This document shows positions 23,908 to 35,790 of a stretch of DNA of 64,000 nt, piece by piece. Each line of letters starts with the position of its first letter. Positions within the stretch are counted from its first letter, which is position 1. This stretch comes from Ochotona curzoniae. Lineage: Eukaryota > Chordata > Mammalia > Lagomorpha > Ochotonidae. The notes below the pieces were generated by a model. It did not search any database and had not been told where the DNA came from. It saw only the letters and a program-made list of their open reading frames with translations. The DNA lies in NCBI RefSeq assembly GCF_017591425.1, contig NW_024464918.1:25448001-25512000 (forward strand), read 5' to 3'. Position numbers and translations under genes: made by a program.

Positions 23908-23999
23908 CATTATCGAAGACCGTGCCTGCCGTGAAGGAGAGTTCGGAGTCGTGTTCAGCTTTGCAGGCATACAAGGCTTGTGCCTTCCGGAATGGTGTG
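23908..23999 (-). CDS. ARHGAP26: ARHGAP26 exon: N-terminal half of SH3 domain
   Basis: A 92-base internal exon on the minus strand. The acceptor is ...TTTCCATGCAG (through 24000); the donor after 23908 is GTGAGTG. Translation in phase gives (AG)C-TPFRKAQALYACKAEHDSEL followed by SFTAGTVFDN-G. The ALYACKAEHDSELSF block is the first strands and RT loop of the GRAF-family SH3 domain, including the ALYxY-type motif and the acidic RT loop (EHDSE). The first base completes Ser (AG|C) from exon 28642-28917, whichever of its two donors is used; the last base G starts the Val completed at 16404. From memory human ARHGAP26 has RKAKALYACKAEHD, so the Gln in KAQAL is a lineage difference. The acceptor's pyrimidine tract is poor: A-rich sequence lies upstream. 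Confidence 0.97.
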
Positions 24000-26900
24000 C
24001 TGCATGGAAACACGAGTTCTTTAACATCCTTTTTTATTAACCCCCACTGCAAAGCTCCAGTTATTTAGCCTCTCTTCCTCCCTTTCTCTGTAAGTCACCT
24101 AGGCCAGATTTGTGGCAAAGCCAGGTAGGGTGGCCAGATGGCAAGACAGGAGGTGGGAAAGTTGCAAAGGTCAGAGGAGAAAAATGAAAAATATTCAGAG
24201 AGAGGCCGAGAGTTCCAAAACACCAGACTTCTTGTGGGGTCACCTTGTGCCACACACAGTCCCTGTGAGCTGCCACGGATGAAGGGTGAAAGGGCAGTTT
24301 GGGCCCCAGGGTCAGGGCAGGTGTACCTGGGGGCTGAGTAGGGAGTAGGGGCAAAAAAAAACATTCCAGCTGTCCCAGGGAAGTTGGATGAAAGGGGGAC
24401 AACACTCACTGAGAGTGAAAAAATTAGAAACTCTAGTAAGGCCAGGTTTGGGCCTAGATGTTGCTAATTTAGTCCCAGGCTGGGTCTTAATGTGGGAACA
24501 GGACTCCAGACGTGGTTCTCCCCAGAACCTCCAGCAGGTCAGGAGACACAGAAGGGGCGTGTGAGAGCAACTATACTACGTGTACAGTACAGGGCATTTG
24601 GTAGGTATACTATGTGTGTGTATGAGCACACATGCACAGCCAGGTAGGAAGGAAGAAGGATGGGGAGAGGACAGGGTGTGCATTTCTTGTCCTCGTGTCC
24701 ATGAGTGCTGGCAGAGATGCTCACTTGGGCACTGGAATCACATGTGCAGTACTCAGAAAATCAGGTGTCTTGGTTCTATGGATCTGCAGATGCTGCAGAG
24801 GTACACACAGGCACGGGGACTCCCACAGCAGCCACAGAGTAAATATATGTCTTGTGGGTTGGTTGCATTGTTCAGCTCTGCATCATAGTACACATGCAAC
24901 CATGGGGCGACATGTAAACAAATCTTCATGGCTGTGTTCCATAAAGCTTTATCTAAGGAAAGCTGGCAGGGGGCTGGAAGGGACCCATTACAAGCCATGG
25001 TTTGCTAAGGTGCTCTGGAGAGTCATTTGTGTGAGCTGGTCAGCATAGTTAGTTTCTCTCAATAACTGCTTTCATGTCTTCTGGTTTTAAATAATCTAGA
25101 GATTTCTCTTGAGTCACAAGAATGATGCCTCTCAGGGTCTGCACTGGTGGCAAGGTGGTGTCAGGAGCTGATGCTCAGAAGCAAAGTCGGGCCATCAGAC
25201 ATGGAACACAGGCATCCTAACTGGGATCTTGGGCACTGGATGGAATGCCCATCTTTGACCTTTCAATCCAAGCTTCCACAGACTGTTTCCAAGTGCTCTC
25301 GTATTCTCCAAGTATTGTCTGGGATATCCACAGACTAAAAAAGAAACCATTTGCTGCTAATCTATAATTCAAAATTTACCTGGATCTGGAGCATTTTCAT
25401 CTTATTTGCAAAATGTGGCAGGTCCATTCTCCCCTCACCCCAGGGTGGCGGGGCGAAGGGTGGGGAAAGCTTGGTCTCTTTAAGAGGAGGTTGGGCCCAC
25501 AAGCCTAGTGCCCCATCCCAGAACTCCTTCTCAAAAGCGAGGGAGTATGCTTTAGGCAGAGTTCTCATCCAGATGGACAGATCCTGTTGGCAGAGAGGCT
25601 CTGTTTAGAGGCCCTGGCCCCGAGGAGGAAGAGAAAAACTCCCTGGCAAGCACCTTTGGTTCCTTGGTTCCTTGTCTCTCTGGCTCATGGCTCTCTGCTC
25701 TCTGCAGTGCATCTCCACACTGCGATGGTTTCAGCGGCTCCTGTCACAACGCCCTTCAGACCTTAGCTGGGCCTTCAAGGTTGTGGGCAAGTTTGGAGCC
25801 CTTTCTCTTAATATTTCATCTTTGAGCAAGGCATGAGGCCAGGAAAGCACTCGGAAAAGCTTCCCTCAAATGCCCTTACAAGCCTTGCACAATGACGGAC
25901 CACTCGCCAACATGTGGCAATCAGGGTGGGGGTTGGGGTGGGGCACAGTTTATCATTTAGGCACTACTTCCAGGGGATCCTGGGTACCCACAAGTTACAG
26001 GTTTGTGGCTAGCAACTTTTTGAGAGTGGGGTGCAAGGGAAAGAAAGAAGGATTGTGCAGGTACTACTCCTCTAGTGTCCTTTTTGTGATGTGCTTCATG
26101 AGCCAGAGAGACTTCTGCAGGGGCCAGTACTATGGCCCCAGGTGAAAAAGCTGCCCTCTGCAATGCCAACATCCCATATGGGAGTGCTGGTTCCAGTTTT
26201 GGCTGCTCTACATCTAGCTGCTTGCTATCATGCCTGGGAAGAAGCAAAAGATGGCCCAAGCACCTGGGCCATCCTCGTGGGAGACGTGGATGGAGTCCCG
26301 GGTTCCTGGCTTTGGTTTGCTCTGGCCCCAGTTGTTGCAGCCATCTGGGAAGGGAACCAGTGGATGGAACATTTCTCTGTCATTTTACCTTTCAAATACA
26401 CAAAAATAAGTGTCCCTTCACCTTATAGGTTGAACAGATACACTTTTAAAATGATGTGATGAAGGGAGAAGCAGCCTTTTCCAGGGGAGGAACGTGCACA
26501 AGCTCATGGGACCACTGCATTGATCTTTCTGGAATTTATCTGTGAAACCTCTGCCCAGGGAAGGAAACTGAAGCTTCATGCTCTGGTTGGGGGTGGAGTC
26601 TGTCTTGTGGAGGGGAATATTGCATCTCAGTATGGGTCAATGCCCCCATTTCTTGGCTGCACCCTACAGTGGCAGTTAGGGCATTTCAGGTCTCTCTGTT
26701 CCTGACAGGTCAGCTCCCCAGCAGTGCCCATATCTGTGTTCACCTTGGCACATGCATTTAGCTCAGCGATTGCAAAGTCCAAGCCCCATTCTGCTTTGCC
26801 TGTGTCAACAAGGCAGCTTCCAAAAGACTAAGAAACCACCTTGTCCAATCAATGCTATTCTAACAATGCTCAGAGGGGGCAGTACAGAGTAACCACGTTG

Positions 26901-28641
26901 TCAAATATACCAGGCAAACATTCTGTCCTCTGCCAATGCAGAAATACTTCGGGAGGTGGTGAAGACGAGGGGAAAATATAAAACTTTCTGAAGATACAAG
27001 GGAGTCGGGGAGAAAGAGATAGCTAACAAAAAGATCCCAAAGCTCAGAGACACAAAATAGTTAACACCATCAACACACAGGGTATGTATGTTTTCTAGGC
27101 TCAGTGTTTGCACCGTCCATTTGTGTCCAGGGCCAGATGTTGTGGAGATTTTATTTCCTTTAGATGAAAACATTGAAGCCACATTTTTCAGACACACCAG
27201 TATTTCTAATGAGTGAATAAGGCATTTGAGAAGGTAGCTTTTCCTGGCCACTGTACATTATCCAAGCTCAGGTGCTCACGGGCCAGTCAGTCATATAACT
27301 GATACCATCTCTGGTATCCTGAAACACTTTCTCCCAAAGTGGCCAGAAGATGTTAAAGAGATAATTAGAAAATAGCCGGAATGTCCGGAGAACATTGTTG
27401 GAATCTACTTTATTTCTAAGAAGAGGGAAAAAAATTATTTTGTATAACTCTTTTCCCCATCATTCAGGACAAAATTAGGTAGAATGTTCTATCAACTGTG
27501 GGAGAACCAGCCATGCTCGGGCTGGGAGCTACAGGGAGACTTTAAAGTTGGGACTAACCATGTGCTTGAGGGAGAGTGTTGGGCTAAGGGGAAGTCTTGG
27601 ATTCTACCTGGCTCTAAGTCACGTGACTGTGTCCCCAGCCACCTGTCTGCATCTTGGCTTTCTTGGTCTGTTCCAGGGTTCATGCCATCTCTTTCCCCAC
27701 TCTTGCAGGAGGATAGAAGGAAATGACAGATGTGCAAGCATCATCTATCATCTGGAGGGAAATAAAATGATAGAGGGATGCAGAAATAGTATGGCATTTT
27801 TCTTTTTTTAAAAGACAGACTCAACTTTATAAATTATGTAAACCTCTCTGATGGACCTAGCAGTAGGAGAGAAGATAAGGGAAAAAAAAAATCTCCCAGC
27901 CAACATCTAAGGCTCAGGGCACACAGAAAGGGGACTGCTTAGGTGGTCTGATGGCAGAGACATCCTGACTGGGGGCCTCACAGACACTGGGTTCTGCGGG
28001 ATCCTTTTCCAGCTCTTTTCTCAGGTTTAGGGAGCGTCTTTTCACAAAGGGCCCCAGGGCCAAGCATGGGGACTCCTGAGTGTGGCCAGCATAAAAGCAG
28101 GGACAGTTCTAGCATGGGTCCTGGGGAAGGAACATGGTCAGGCCGCTCATTGTCAGACAGAGGGGGGGCCTTTTTGCCCCTGCAGGGTTCAGTGCTGCTG
28201 AGAGAGGCACAGGCAGGCAGGGAGCAGGGAGGTAGATGAGTGATCCAGAACAAACCGCTTCCTCTCTGAACCTTTTCTTGTGTGTTCAGTGTGACTCCCA
28301 ACTAGAGGATGAGTAGGTGGGTCAGTCCCACAAGGAAACGTGGCCCGATGCTCTCTGACACAAGTGTGTGCCTCAGTACCGTTCCTCTCCAGCTTTTCCG
28401 GCAAGGCACAGAGACCACGTGACCAGAGCCATCCACACTATAGCCAGCGGGGCTAGGGCTTTACTCCTGGCTCCAGAAACTGGTGAGAGGGTTTGAAAGG
28501 TATGATTGACTCCTGTGCATGGTCCTTCCTGGGTGGGTACCTGGGGCTACTGCCACAGGAGAGCAGAGGAACGCTTCCCCTCTGTGGTCCCCTGCTGCTT
28601 CGGATCAATCAAGAACAATCAGTCACGACCCATGATTTTAC
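24000..28641 (-). other. ARHGAP26: ARHGAP26 intron upstream of the first SH3 exon
   Basis: Bounded by GTAAAATC donor at 28641 and the CATGCAG acceptor at 24000. It contains an old CSINE (26118-26410). Elsewhere I identify nothing: the open frames overlap and lack splice signals. Confidence 0.9.
26118..26410 (+). mobile_element. Old CSINE, + strand
   Basis: 'GCCAACATCCCATATGGGAG', 'GCTGGTTCCAG', 'ATGCCTGGGAAGAAGCAAAA', 'GATGGCCCAAGCACCTGGG', 'GGGTTCCTGGCTTTGG' and 'GGAACCAGTGGATGGAAC' are in C-repeat order. This is the older CSINE2-like form with 'gcccaagcacctgggcc'. It is antisense to ARHGAP26. Confidence 0.85.
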
Positions 28642-28917
28642 CTGGAGTTTTCGCGAACTGCTTCTTCTGGCCTGTCAAAAAGCAAGTGCAGGTTTGGATG
28701 GCAGGGAACAAAGTTGACGAGGAGGCTGAACACTGCATGAAGAGAGGACCAAGCCAATGAGAGAACAACAGCAGCAACAGAAAACCAAGCAAACCCTGCA
28801 ACAGACCTGACGGGGGATGAGTCGCTGGACGTGGATGAGGTGGGCATAGGGCTGGAGGGCGCCGAGAACATGGGCCAAGATGGCGAGAGGGGTGATGTTG
28901 GGCTTGGATTCGGGGGG
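28642..28917 (-). CDS. ARHGAP26: ARHGAP26 exon: Ser/Pro-rich linker and optional 55-residue hydrophobic segment
   Basis: A 276-base minus-strand exon. Acceptor ...GTTATGTCTTGCAG through 28918; long-form donor after 28642 is GTAAAATC. The first base completes a Leu codon from an exon outside view. In phase it encodes PPNPSPTSPLSPSWPMFSAP, SSPMPTSSTSSDSSPVR, then SVAGFAWFSVAAVVLSLAW, SSLHAVFSLLVNFVPCHPNL and HLLFDRPEEAVRENS. The first part is the proline/serine-rich region before SH3. The second is hydrophobic enough to resemble a membrane segment, though no membrane role is established. An in-phase internal donor (28806/28807) would remove exactly 165 bases. From memory the 814- and 759-residue human forms differ by these 55 residues. 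Compared with remembered human sequence, A replaces V in FVW, W replaces R in SLARSS, and RENS replaces HEDS. Confidence 0.96.
28801..28812 (-). promoter_or_regulatory. ARHGAP26: Alternative 5' splice site inside the ARHGAP26 linker exon
   Basis: The minus strand reads CCCGTCAG|GTCTGT, with the cut between 28807 and 28806. The short exon would end in the same AG| phase as the long exon (28642), so both join to C-ACA-CCA of the SH3 exon as Ser-Thr-Pro. Excluded length is 165 bases (55 codons), matching the known size difference of human ARHGAP26 isoforms. Confidence 0.85.
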
Positions 28918-31900
28918 CTGCAAGACATAACAACCAGAAAACTTGTCAGCACACAAGGAATCCACAGTGGGAGCACAGGGAGGCCAGATGACAGGGAGCT
29001 GGAGCAGCCCGGAGCAGCAATGAAACCTGGCGATGAGTTGCCAGCCAGTGCCCTGGCACCATTCTCCAGAATGGACTGTATCATCTGCCTGGGAATGCCT
29101 GGGCTTCTGTGGAACATAGCTGTGTCTCTTCATCCTCCATAGCAACTGCTTTCCAGGTGATACGCGCTCAGCCGCATCCACTGTACATTTGGCTGTGGGC
29201 TAATACTCGCCTGAAATCATAACCATGTGTTCCCACACCCACTGCTTATCACTGGCCATCGTGTGGTGAAGGGCTGGCTTGTGTGGTGCCCTTGGTTTCC
29301 GCTGCTGTGGGTTTAAAGACACGGTTCAGTAGAAATGACCGTCTTTCAGGGACATGGTAGCCATTCAGCCAGAAAACAATTTTGTGTTTACATTTTTAAC
29401 TAAATGGGCTCTGTGCCACTGGTGACTTGTGCGTCAGGAAAGTGACAGTGGGCAGAGGTGGGCATGGGAATGCCACACCTCCCAGGTCACCCCCCGAGGT
29501 CCTGGGCGGGGTGCAGTTCCTCTGAGGTTTGCTTTCTAGGTCTGCCCTTTCTCTTCTCATCGATTCTGGGTGCTTTGATGTTTAAAGGAATTTAAAAGAA
29601 ATCCCAGGGGGAAGGCACTAGAGAAAAGATCAACTGAACCTGAAAATTTGTGCATTGTGTTGTTTGATGGGTGACTGATCAAAATTTTGGAGAGGGAAGG
29701 TGGAAATGACTCACTACAATGAGGTTTGTGGATTTTAATTGGCCATGCTAAGCCCTTTGACTTATTTCCACAAAATACACAAACACCTTAGTCACTCCGT
29801 GAAATCACATTGTCACAGATAGCGCACATGCCAACAGCTGAGAAAATGTGGAGACCATCCAGCCTCAATGCTCTGGCTGCCCTTGAGTCCCAGCCGACGG
29901 CTGTGCTGTTTGAGTCAAGCATTTAGGGAAGTGAAAATGACAGACAGCCAAACCAAGGACCACAGGGGTTCTTGGCAGACAGAGGTCCAGCTTGAACATA
30001 AATGCCCTGCTTAATGGGACTTATTATGTTAATTCAGACAGGAGCCCCAGCAATGGCCCTAATCACCTTTGTCTTAACACAAAGACCTAAGGAAGTACAC
30101 ACTGAGAACCACTGTGTATGTCAATGAGCTCTCCTGAGACTAACATAACTTAACATCTGCTGAATGCCACTGTCTGAATTACATTTCTGGAGTAGTAATT
30201 CCATCAGGGACAAATGTTTGCCCCTTTGGTACCTGCTCTATTTCCAGGGTCTCAAACAGTACCTGGAGGCATTCACAGACGTAGCTTTTGTAAGTATATC
30301 CAGTGCATTTTATTTAACCCGTCCAACAACTCACACACAGGCACTAGTACACTAGCACTAGATGTGGGGGCTTGGGCAGAGTAGGCAGGGCTTTGTAGCT
30401 TCTGGGTGACTGGGGTTCCAGGACAGCAGGACTAGCTCATTCCTCTAGCTCATGCCCAGCTTTGTATGAGAAATCTTAATGCCGATTTATGAATTTCCTT
30501 CAGATGCCTACCCTGTTAGCGGGCAAAGAGAGAAAACAGTAAGACAGACAGACTCAATAAGACTCAAGTCATTGTAAATTCCAGCAAAATCCACAATCTT
30601 GCCTCCAGTGTTGTTTGGTAAGTGCATACAGCAGATGGCATTCATTTAAGTGAAGAACTTAAATTCAAGGAGCATGGTTCTTTTATTTATTTATCCATTA
30701 TTATTATCACTGCAATTCAGCAAAGGCTTCCCCTTGGACAGCAAGGCTGATGGAGACAGTAAGTGAGATCTGCCAAGGTTCGCAACATCAACAGCCTGAA
30801 TGTATCTGACAAGAGGGGGCTGATTAAAAACAACCACATTATAAGACAGAAAGATGCATCAGTGTGACTATCTCAAGTCTGGGAGAAGCCTGCCATATTT
30901 GTGCTGTGTGGTGGGAAGAATTTCTTCCATGGCTGCTACTCACGAGTGAGGCCTCCCTGTAACTGCACTGTGGCCATCACCACAGCCCTCTCCACAATGG
31001 CCTGGTGGGTCAGGCCTGTGAACAGCTTCCAGACTGTGGGAGTCTCTGTCCAGTGGCAATGCAGAAGTTCCAGAGGGCTCTGGAGTAGTCTGGCCCTTAG
31101 AGTAGGGGTTATCAGAGGAAAGTTAAAAAGAATTCCATATTATTTTTTAATGAGTTTCTTAAGTAGGAAACACCTCTAGCTTCCTATGCGAACAAAACAA
31201 AAATAATAACAAATAAAAATAGTAACAAAACAATAACACCCCCCTCACACACACAAAAAAACATCTCACTCTGACCCCAAAAGCCCATATAAAACCAACA
31301 GAAAAAAAAAGTCAATTTCAGTCTTGGCTCTGAAACTTCCAATGTCAAATTTCCAACTCTTTTCCTACTAACAAAGCCAAGGTTAGCCCATGATTGAGGA
31401 TCAGATAAGAGAAAATAACCTCCAAACTACAGTCACGGCGGATGACCCCTAAAAGCTTCTCCACAGCCTCCCAAATAACAGAGCTGAACATCTTGGCACA
31501 TTTTTTCACCCTCACTGTTCCTGGGGTCACGCAGGCTCCCACATCAAGGCCCAATTGCAGTGACAACAACAGCTTAAACGTGAACCCGGGAGGCACATTT
31601 GCTGGTCTGATTTGCATTCATCTGGAAAGCTTGCCTCAGCTTTATCCTGCTGGCCCACTGTGTCTTCAGGAACCAGACGGCCCTGTCAGTGTCTTTGACG
31701 TTCACTGGACAGTGAAAGAATAACGGGTTAGGAAGATAAGGATAAAAGGCTGGCAGCCTGCTGGGCTGTGGCTGACAGGTCAAGTACAGTGTGCAGCTGT
31801 ATCACCAGCTTGACACCCCTGTGTGGTGACTCACTTGAATGATGGGATGACTGGAGTACCAGCCAGGGCATGTCTCCCGTACCATGCACAGGGTTGCCAA

Positions 31901-32277
31901 GTAGGCTCCCAACCCAAGCACAACTGGGGCAGACCCTCTCAGGTCAGTACACTTCAGCCGTGGTGATGGCACAGGGAGTTCCCCTTCCTGGTGAAATTGG
32001 CTGACCATGAGAAAAAAGGTAAGTCTTCTTAAGTTCTGATCATTAACTCTGTGATGGCTTTGCTAAAAATTAGAAAACACTAAAATACAAGAAGATAAGT
32101 AATAAAATCATGCATCTTTAGACCTCTGATAATCACTGTTAATATCTTGATATTCTCACTTTTCTGGAGGAGGATAGATAGATGGCATACTTTTTTTAAT
32201 AGGTCACTTGTTTTAATAAGATACTTTCCAATGTCATTGAACAGCTTTTGATATAATACATATTTTAAATTTTTAAT

Positions 32278-32590
32278 CAATTTACTTTTATTTATTTAAA
32301 ATACAAAGGCAGAAATAAAGATTTTTCTCTTTACTGGTTTTCCCTCTAAATGGTCAGTTAGCATAGGGTAAAGCCAGCCAAAGCCAGGAGCCCAAAACTT
32401 AATCTGTGTGTCCCATGTAGGTGATAGGGACCCAATTATTCCAGTCATCACCTCAACTCTCAGAGAACACATTAGCTGGACATTGGATGGAAAGTAGAGC
32501 CAGGACTTGGACTCAGGCACTCCAGTGTCGGGTCTGGGCATCCCAAGGAGTATCTGACCTGCACTAAGTGCCTGACTCTGATACCATATT
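32278..32590 (-). mobile_element. Old CSINE, minus strand
   Basis: Starts with 'TTTATTTATTTAAAATACAA' (reversed tail) and contains 'AGCCAAAGCCAGGAGCC', 'GTGTGTCCCATGTAGGTG', 'CACATTAGCTGGACATTGGA' and 'GGGCATCCCAAGGAGT' in reversed C-repeat order. Strongly diverged. Confidence 0.8.
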
Positions 32591-32619
32591 TTTAAAGTGA
32601 CTACAGGTTGTCTCATATG

Positions 32620-33010
32620 ATACATCCTGATTTATGCAACTATATTCTCTGGTGTGCCCACTGAGGTTAGCATCCCTTTTTAGGTACTACATTTGGGCCA
32701 CAGTCACATCCTTCCAAGGGACTACTGTCCGTGTCTCTAATTGTTTCCTTAACATGAATTCCTGGAACTAAAATTAGTGGTCAAAGCCAAGAGCTACTTT
32801 CAAGGGTCTTGAGCTTCTTGGAAAGATTCTACCAGAACTGCACTCCCCATGACACTGGGAGCTCCTTCTTATCACGACCCTGCCAGGTTTGAGCACCAGC
32901 ATTAAATACTACCACCAACAACTAGGTGGGACTTTTCCCCAGTGTACAGCAGTTTCCTTGGGCTCTTCTCTTTCCTATCATGTCCATAATGTAAGAATAA
33001 ACATATCTCT
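32620..33010 (-). mobile_element. Possible old L1 ORF2 fragment (reverse)
   Basis: 'AACATGAATTCCTGGAACTA' followed by 'TAGTGGTCAAAGCC' and 'CTACCAGAACTGCACTCCCC' resembles the reverse complement of L1 ORF2 C-terminal sequence (ctagaagtggaattgctgggtcaaa...accaatttacactcccacc). Very decayed. Confidence 0.45.
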
Positions 33011-35029
33011 TCCTGTGCTGTGCTTCTGTTGGGAAGCAATGTTTACTTTTTCAAAGGGCTTTTTACAAGGAAGGCAGTAAGTGGAAGGAGACAGGCAGAG
33101 GGACAGAAGGACTAACAGCACCGATCTAGGGCCATCAGAGTCCCAGTCAGATGGTGCTGTTGCTCAGGAAGGGAGACAGGAGGTAGAGGATGCTGGCCAC
33201 CTGCACCACAGAGCTGCGCAGGAGGGATGAGGGACACAGCGAGGAGCACCATGCCGTGCAGAAGCCACAAAACCCGCATGGACGCCTTCCTGCTAAGCAG
33301 GGGCTGTGATCTGCTGCTCAGGTACCTGCTCATGCATCAGGCCTGGGGCCCATGACACTGATGGCCTGAACAACCCTCTGTCCCTCTTTTAACTAGGTGC
33401 TACTGAATCCAAAAGAGGAGAGCGGCTGCTTCCACTCCCCACTCCATCCAAATCCCCACCCAGGACAGAAAAGACAATTCTGTAAAAATCAGGCAAGTTC
33501 TATAAAACATAACTCCAGATCAACGAATCCTTCTTGTTTGGAAAATACTCCTATGGTTCTTCCCTTAAACCATCACAAAGAGAAGGGAAACCCAATTACA
33601 GCTGGGAAGTGTGGGTAGCGGCAAATCAGAGCAAATGCCACATAAACCCGTGGGTATCTGTTGCAGGTTTGAAAGCACCAAGATCTTACACACATCTGTC
33701 CAACCTTATAGCACAGAAATCTTATATATGTCCCAAGTCCTAAATTTTTTAGCACCTGCTTCACCGTTTTGCGGGTAAAACATACAATCGCACCTCCTAG
33801 GGCTTCTTTCACTGCTCCATATTTTTTCCTGACTCTTCCAAGCACACATTTGCATTTGCACAGATTCTTTCCCCTCATCTAATATAATTTAGTATGCATT
33901 CCTATTCAGACAATGTGCAGTTCTGTTTCCTATTTTAAGAGACAAACTGGTGAAATCCCCTTAAGGTCTTAACAATTACAAGCAACTGCTTTCAAAAATA
34001 GTTTGTATTAAAAATAGCTTCACTAATCTGCAATGCAATGATTATGTTTGATAGCTTGAATCTTTTCTGAAGTTTCAATTTAAAACTCAGAGAGGGTAGC
34101 TGAGAATGGCAAGTCATTCTATGATTTGAAGAAAATCCAAGAATCTTATTGTCTCTTTTGACTCTCCAAGTCAACAACTTGAATCCTAAATTTGGAATTA
34201 AATATGCACAGACAATAGTCCCAATTCTTTTGCTTACTGTCCAGTAACAGTCTCAATGGAAAGGATCAGAAAAGTTAAATGAATCAAATACTTCTGTTGC
34301 ACACATTTCTGCATGCATTTACTATTCTTTCCTGCTGAATCTGAGTGTAGTCCTTCAATCATTTTCAGTAACATACTTCACATATAATAGAACTCGTTCC
34401 TGTAATGAAACACATTTTATCCTCTTTCAACCAAAAATTGTTTACAATTTACAGAATCACTAGTAAGGAAATGTTAAATGTATTTTGGGGTCACATAAAA
34501 TATCTATATGGTAACAACTGGTATTTCAAATGATCCAGATGGTTTGTAAGAAATCCCAGCATATCATTCTGAGCTGTATCACTGTCTTCAATTGATGGTA
34601 ACACAATTTTCTTTCTCTATATACTGAAGCTATTGTGCCTGGAAAAATAAATTCACTCACTATAAAAAGAAATCCACACTCAATCTTCCACCATTCTAGG
34701 ATCTAACTTGAAGTCCCTATTCAAAAGAAAGGACATCTGAAAACAATTAAGTTCAAAACTGGAAATAACTCAGAGGATTGAGAATAGACAACTAGGTACA
34801 CATACACAATTGTAAATTCACTTTTGTATTTGTTCACATTTTAAAATTTTATATCATGGGCTTACCTTATGGTGTAATCACAGAAACTGTTTTTCTACCA
34901 ACAGTGTTAGAATAACTGCCAAATGCACAAAATTGACACCTGGCCCATCCTGAACTCACATCGTATGTAAGTGACTTCCAGGTAAATTACAACTCCACAT
35001 AGCAAAGCCTGTAGCTTATAACAACTATA

Positions 35030-35790
35030 AGAATTTGGGGTTCGGTTTTATCCAGTGGGGTATAAGGAATGCTAATGGCATAGGAAAATACAGATATACT
35101 TAATTACATTAATAAAATTAGTAACTTTTATCAAAAGGCAGCTTATCAAATGGGCTTAACGAGTTTATAAGAGTAAACAGGGCCATCTGTGACATAAAAA
35201 GTAACAAAGCGCTCATAACACATCTAGGTAAAGGATTTCTCCTACTGAGTAGTAAGAAACAAATGACACCAAATGGGAAATGGGCAAGAATCATGAATAG
35301 GATCCTTTTTTTTTATTATTAAGGAAAAATTCAAAACAAAGTTGCTGTACTTTTGTGGAATGCAAGAAATACAGAGTAAAGCCACAGTGAGATGATACTG
35401 TTCCCTCATCAGAGCAACTAGTTTCAAAATGCTTAAAATACCAGGTGCTTGTGAGGAGGGGGGAACATCTGAAACTGCTCCTCTTTGCTGGAGGAGGGAG
35501 TGCAACATGCCACAATCATGTTGGAAAACAGTCTAATGTTGTCTAGCAATGGTGATGGCACCAATTTTTATGACACAGCGGTTCTATTCTGAAATACATA
35601 CCCTAACGAAAAGTGCATAAAGATTTATCAGAAGACACATAAAAATGTACAAACACAGGAAACCCAACATTTTAGTAAAAGCAAGAGGGAGAAACAATGT
35701 TAGTGTTCTATACTTCAGTGGGAACAAACGAACAAACCACAGTTACACAGACAACTCTTCTCCCTCAACAGGCATGGGGCAGTCTCACAG
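35030..35790 (+). mobile_element. Old L1 (L1M type) ORF2 fragment, + strand
   Basis: In order: 'CTTTTATCAAAAGGCAGCTT', 'GTAACAAAGCGCTCATAACA', 'GGGAAATGGGCAAGAATCAT', 'CACAGTGAGATGATACTGTT', 'GGTGCTTGTGAGGAGG', 'CTCTTTGCTGGAGGAGGGAG', 'TGGAAAACAGTCTAATG' and 'CAGAAGACACATAAAAATGT'. This is the L1 ORF2 3' third (…caaaagacac…gggcaaaagac…gtgagatacca…ggtgaggatgtgg…ttgctggtgggaatg…ggaaaacagt). No intact frame. Confidence 0.85.

Noticed and set aside
28638..29181. Long minus-strand open frames starting upstream of the linker exon (for example 159 and 168 residues)
   Set aside because: The parts above 28917 are intron: a clear TTGCAG acceptor sits at 28918-28923 and only the downstream part matches ARHGAP26.
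31442..31723. 93-residue + strand frame with reasonable-looking composition
   Set aside because: No domain, no splice context on that strand, and the opposite strand is also open; treated as chance or an old relic.
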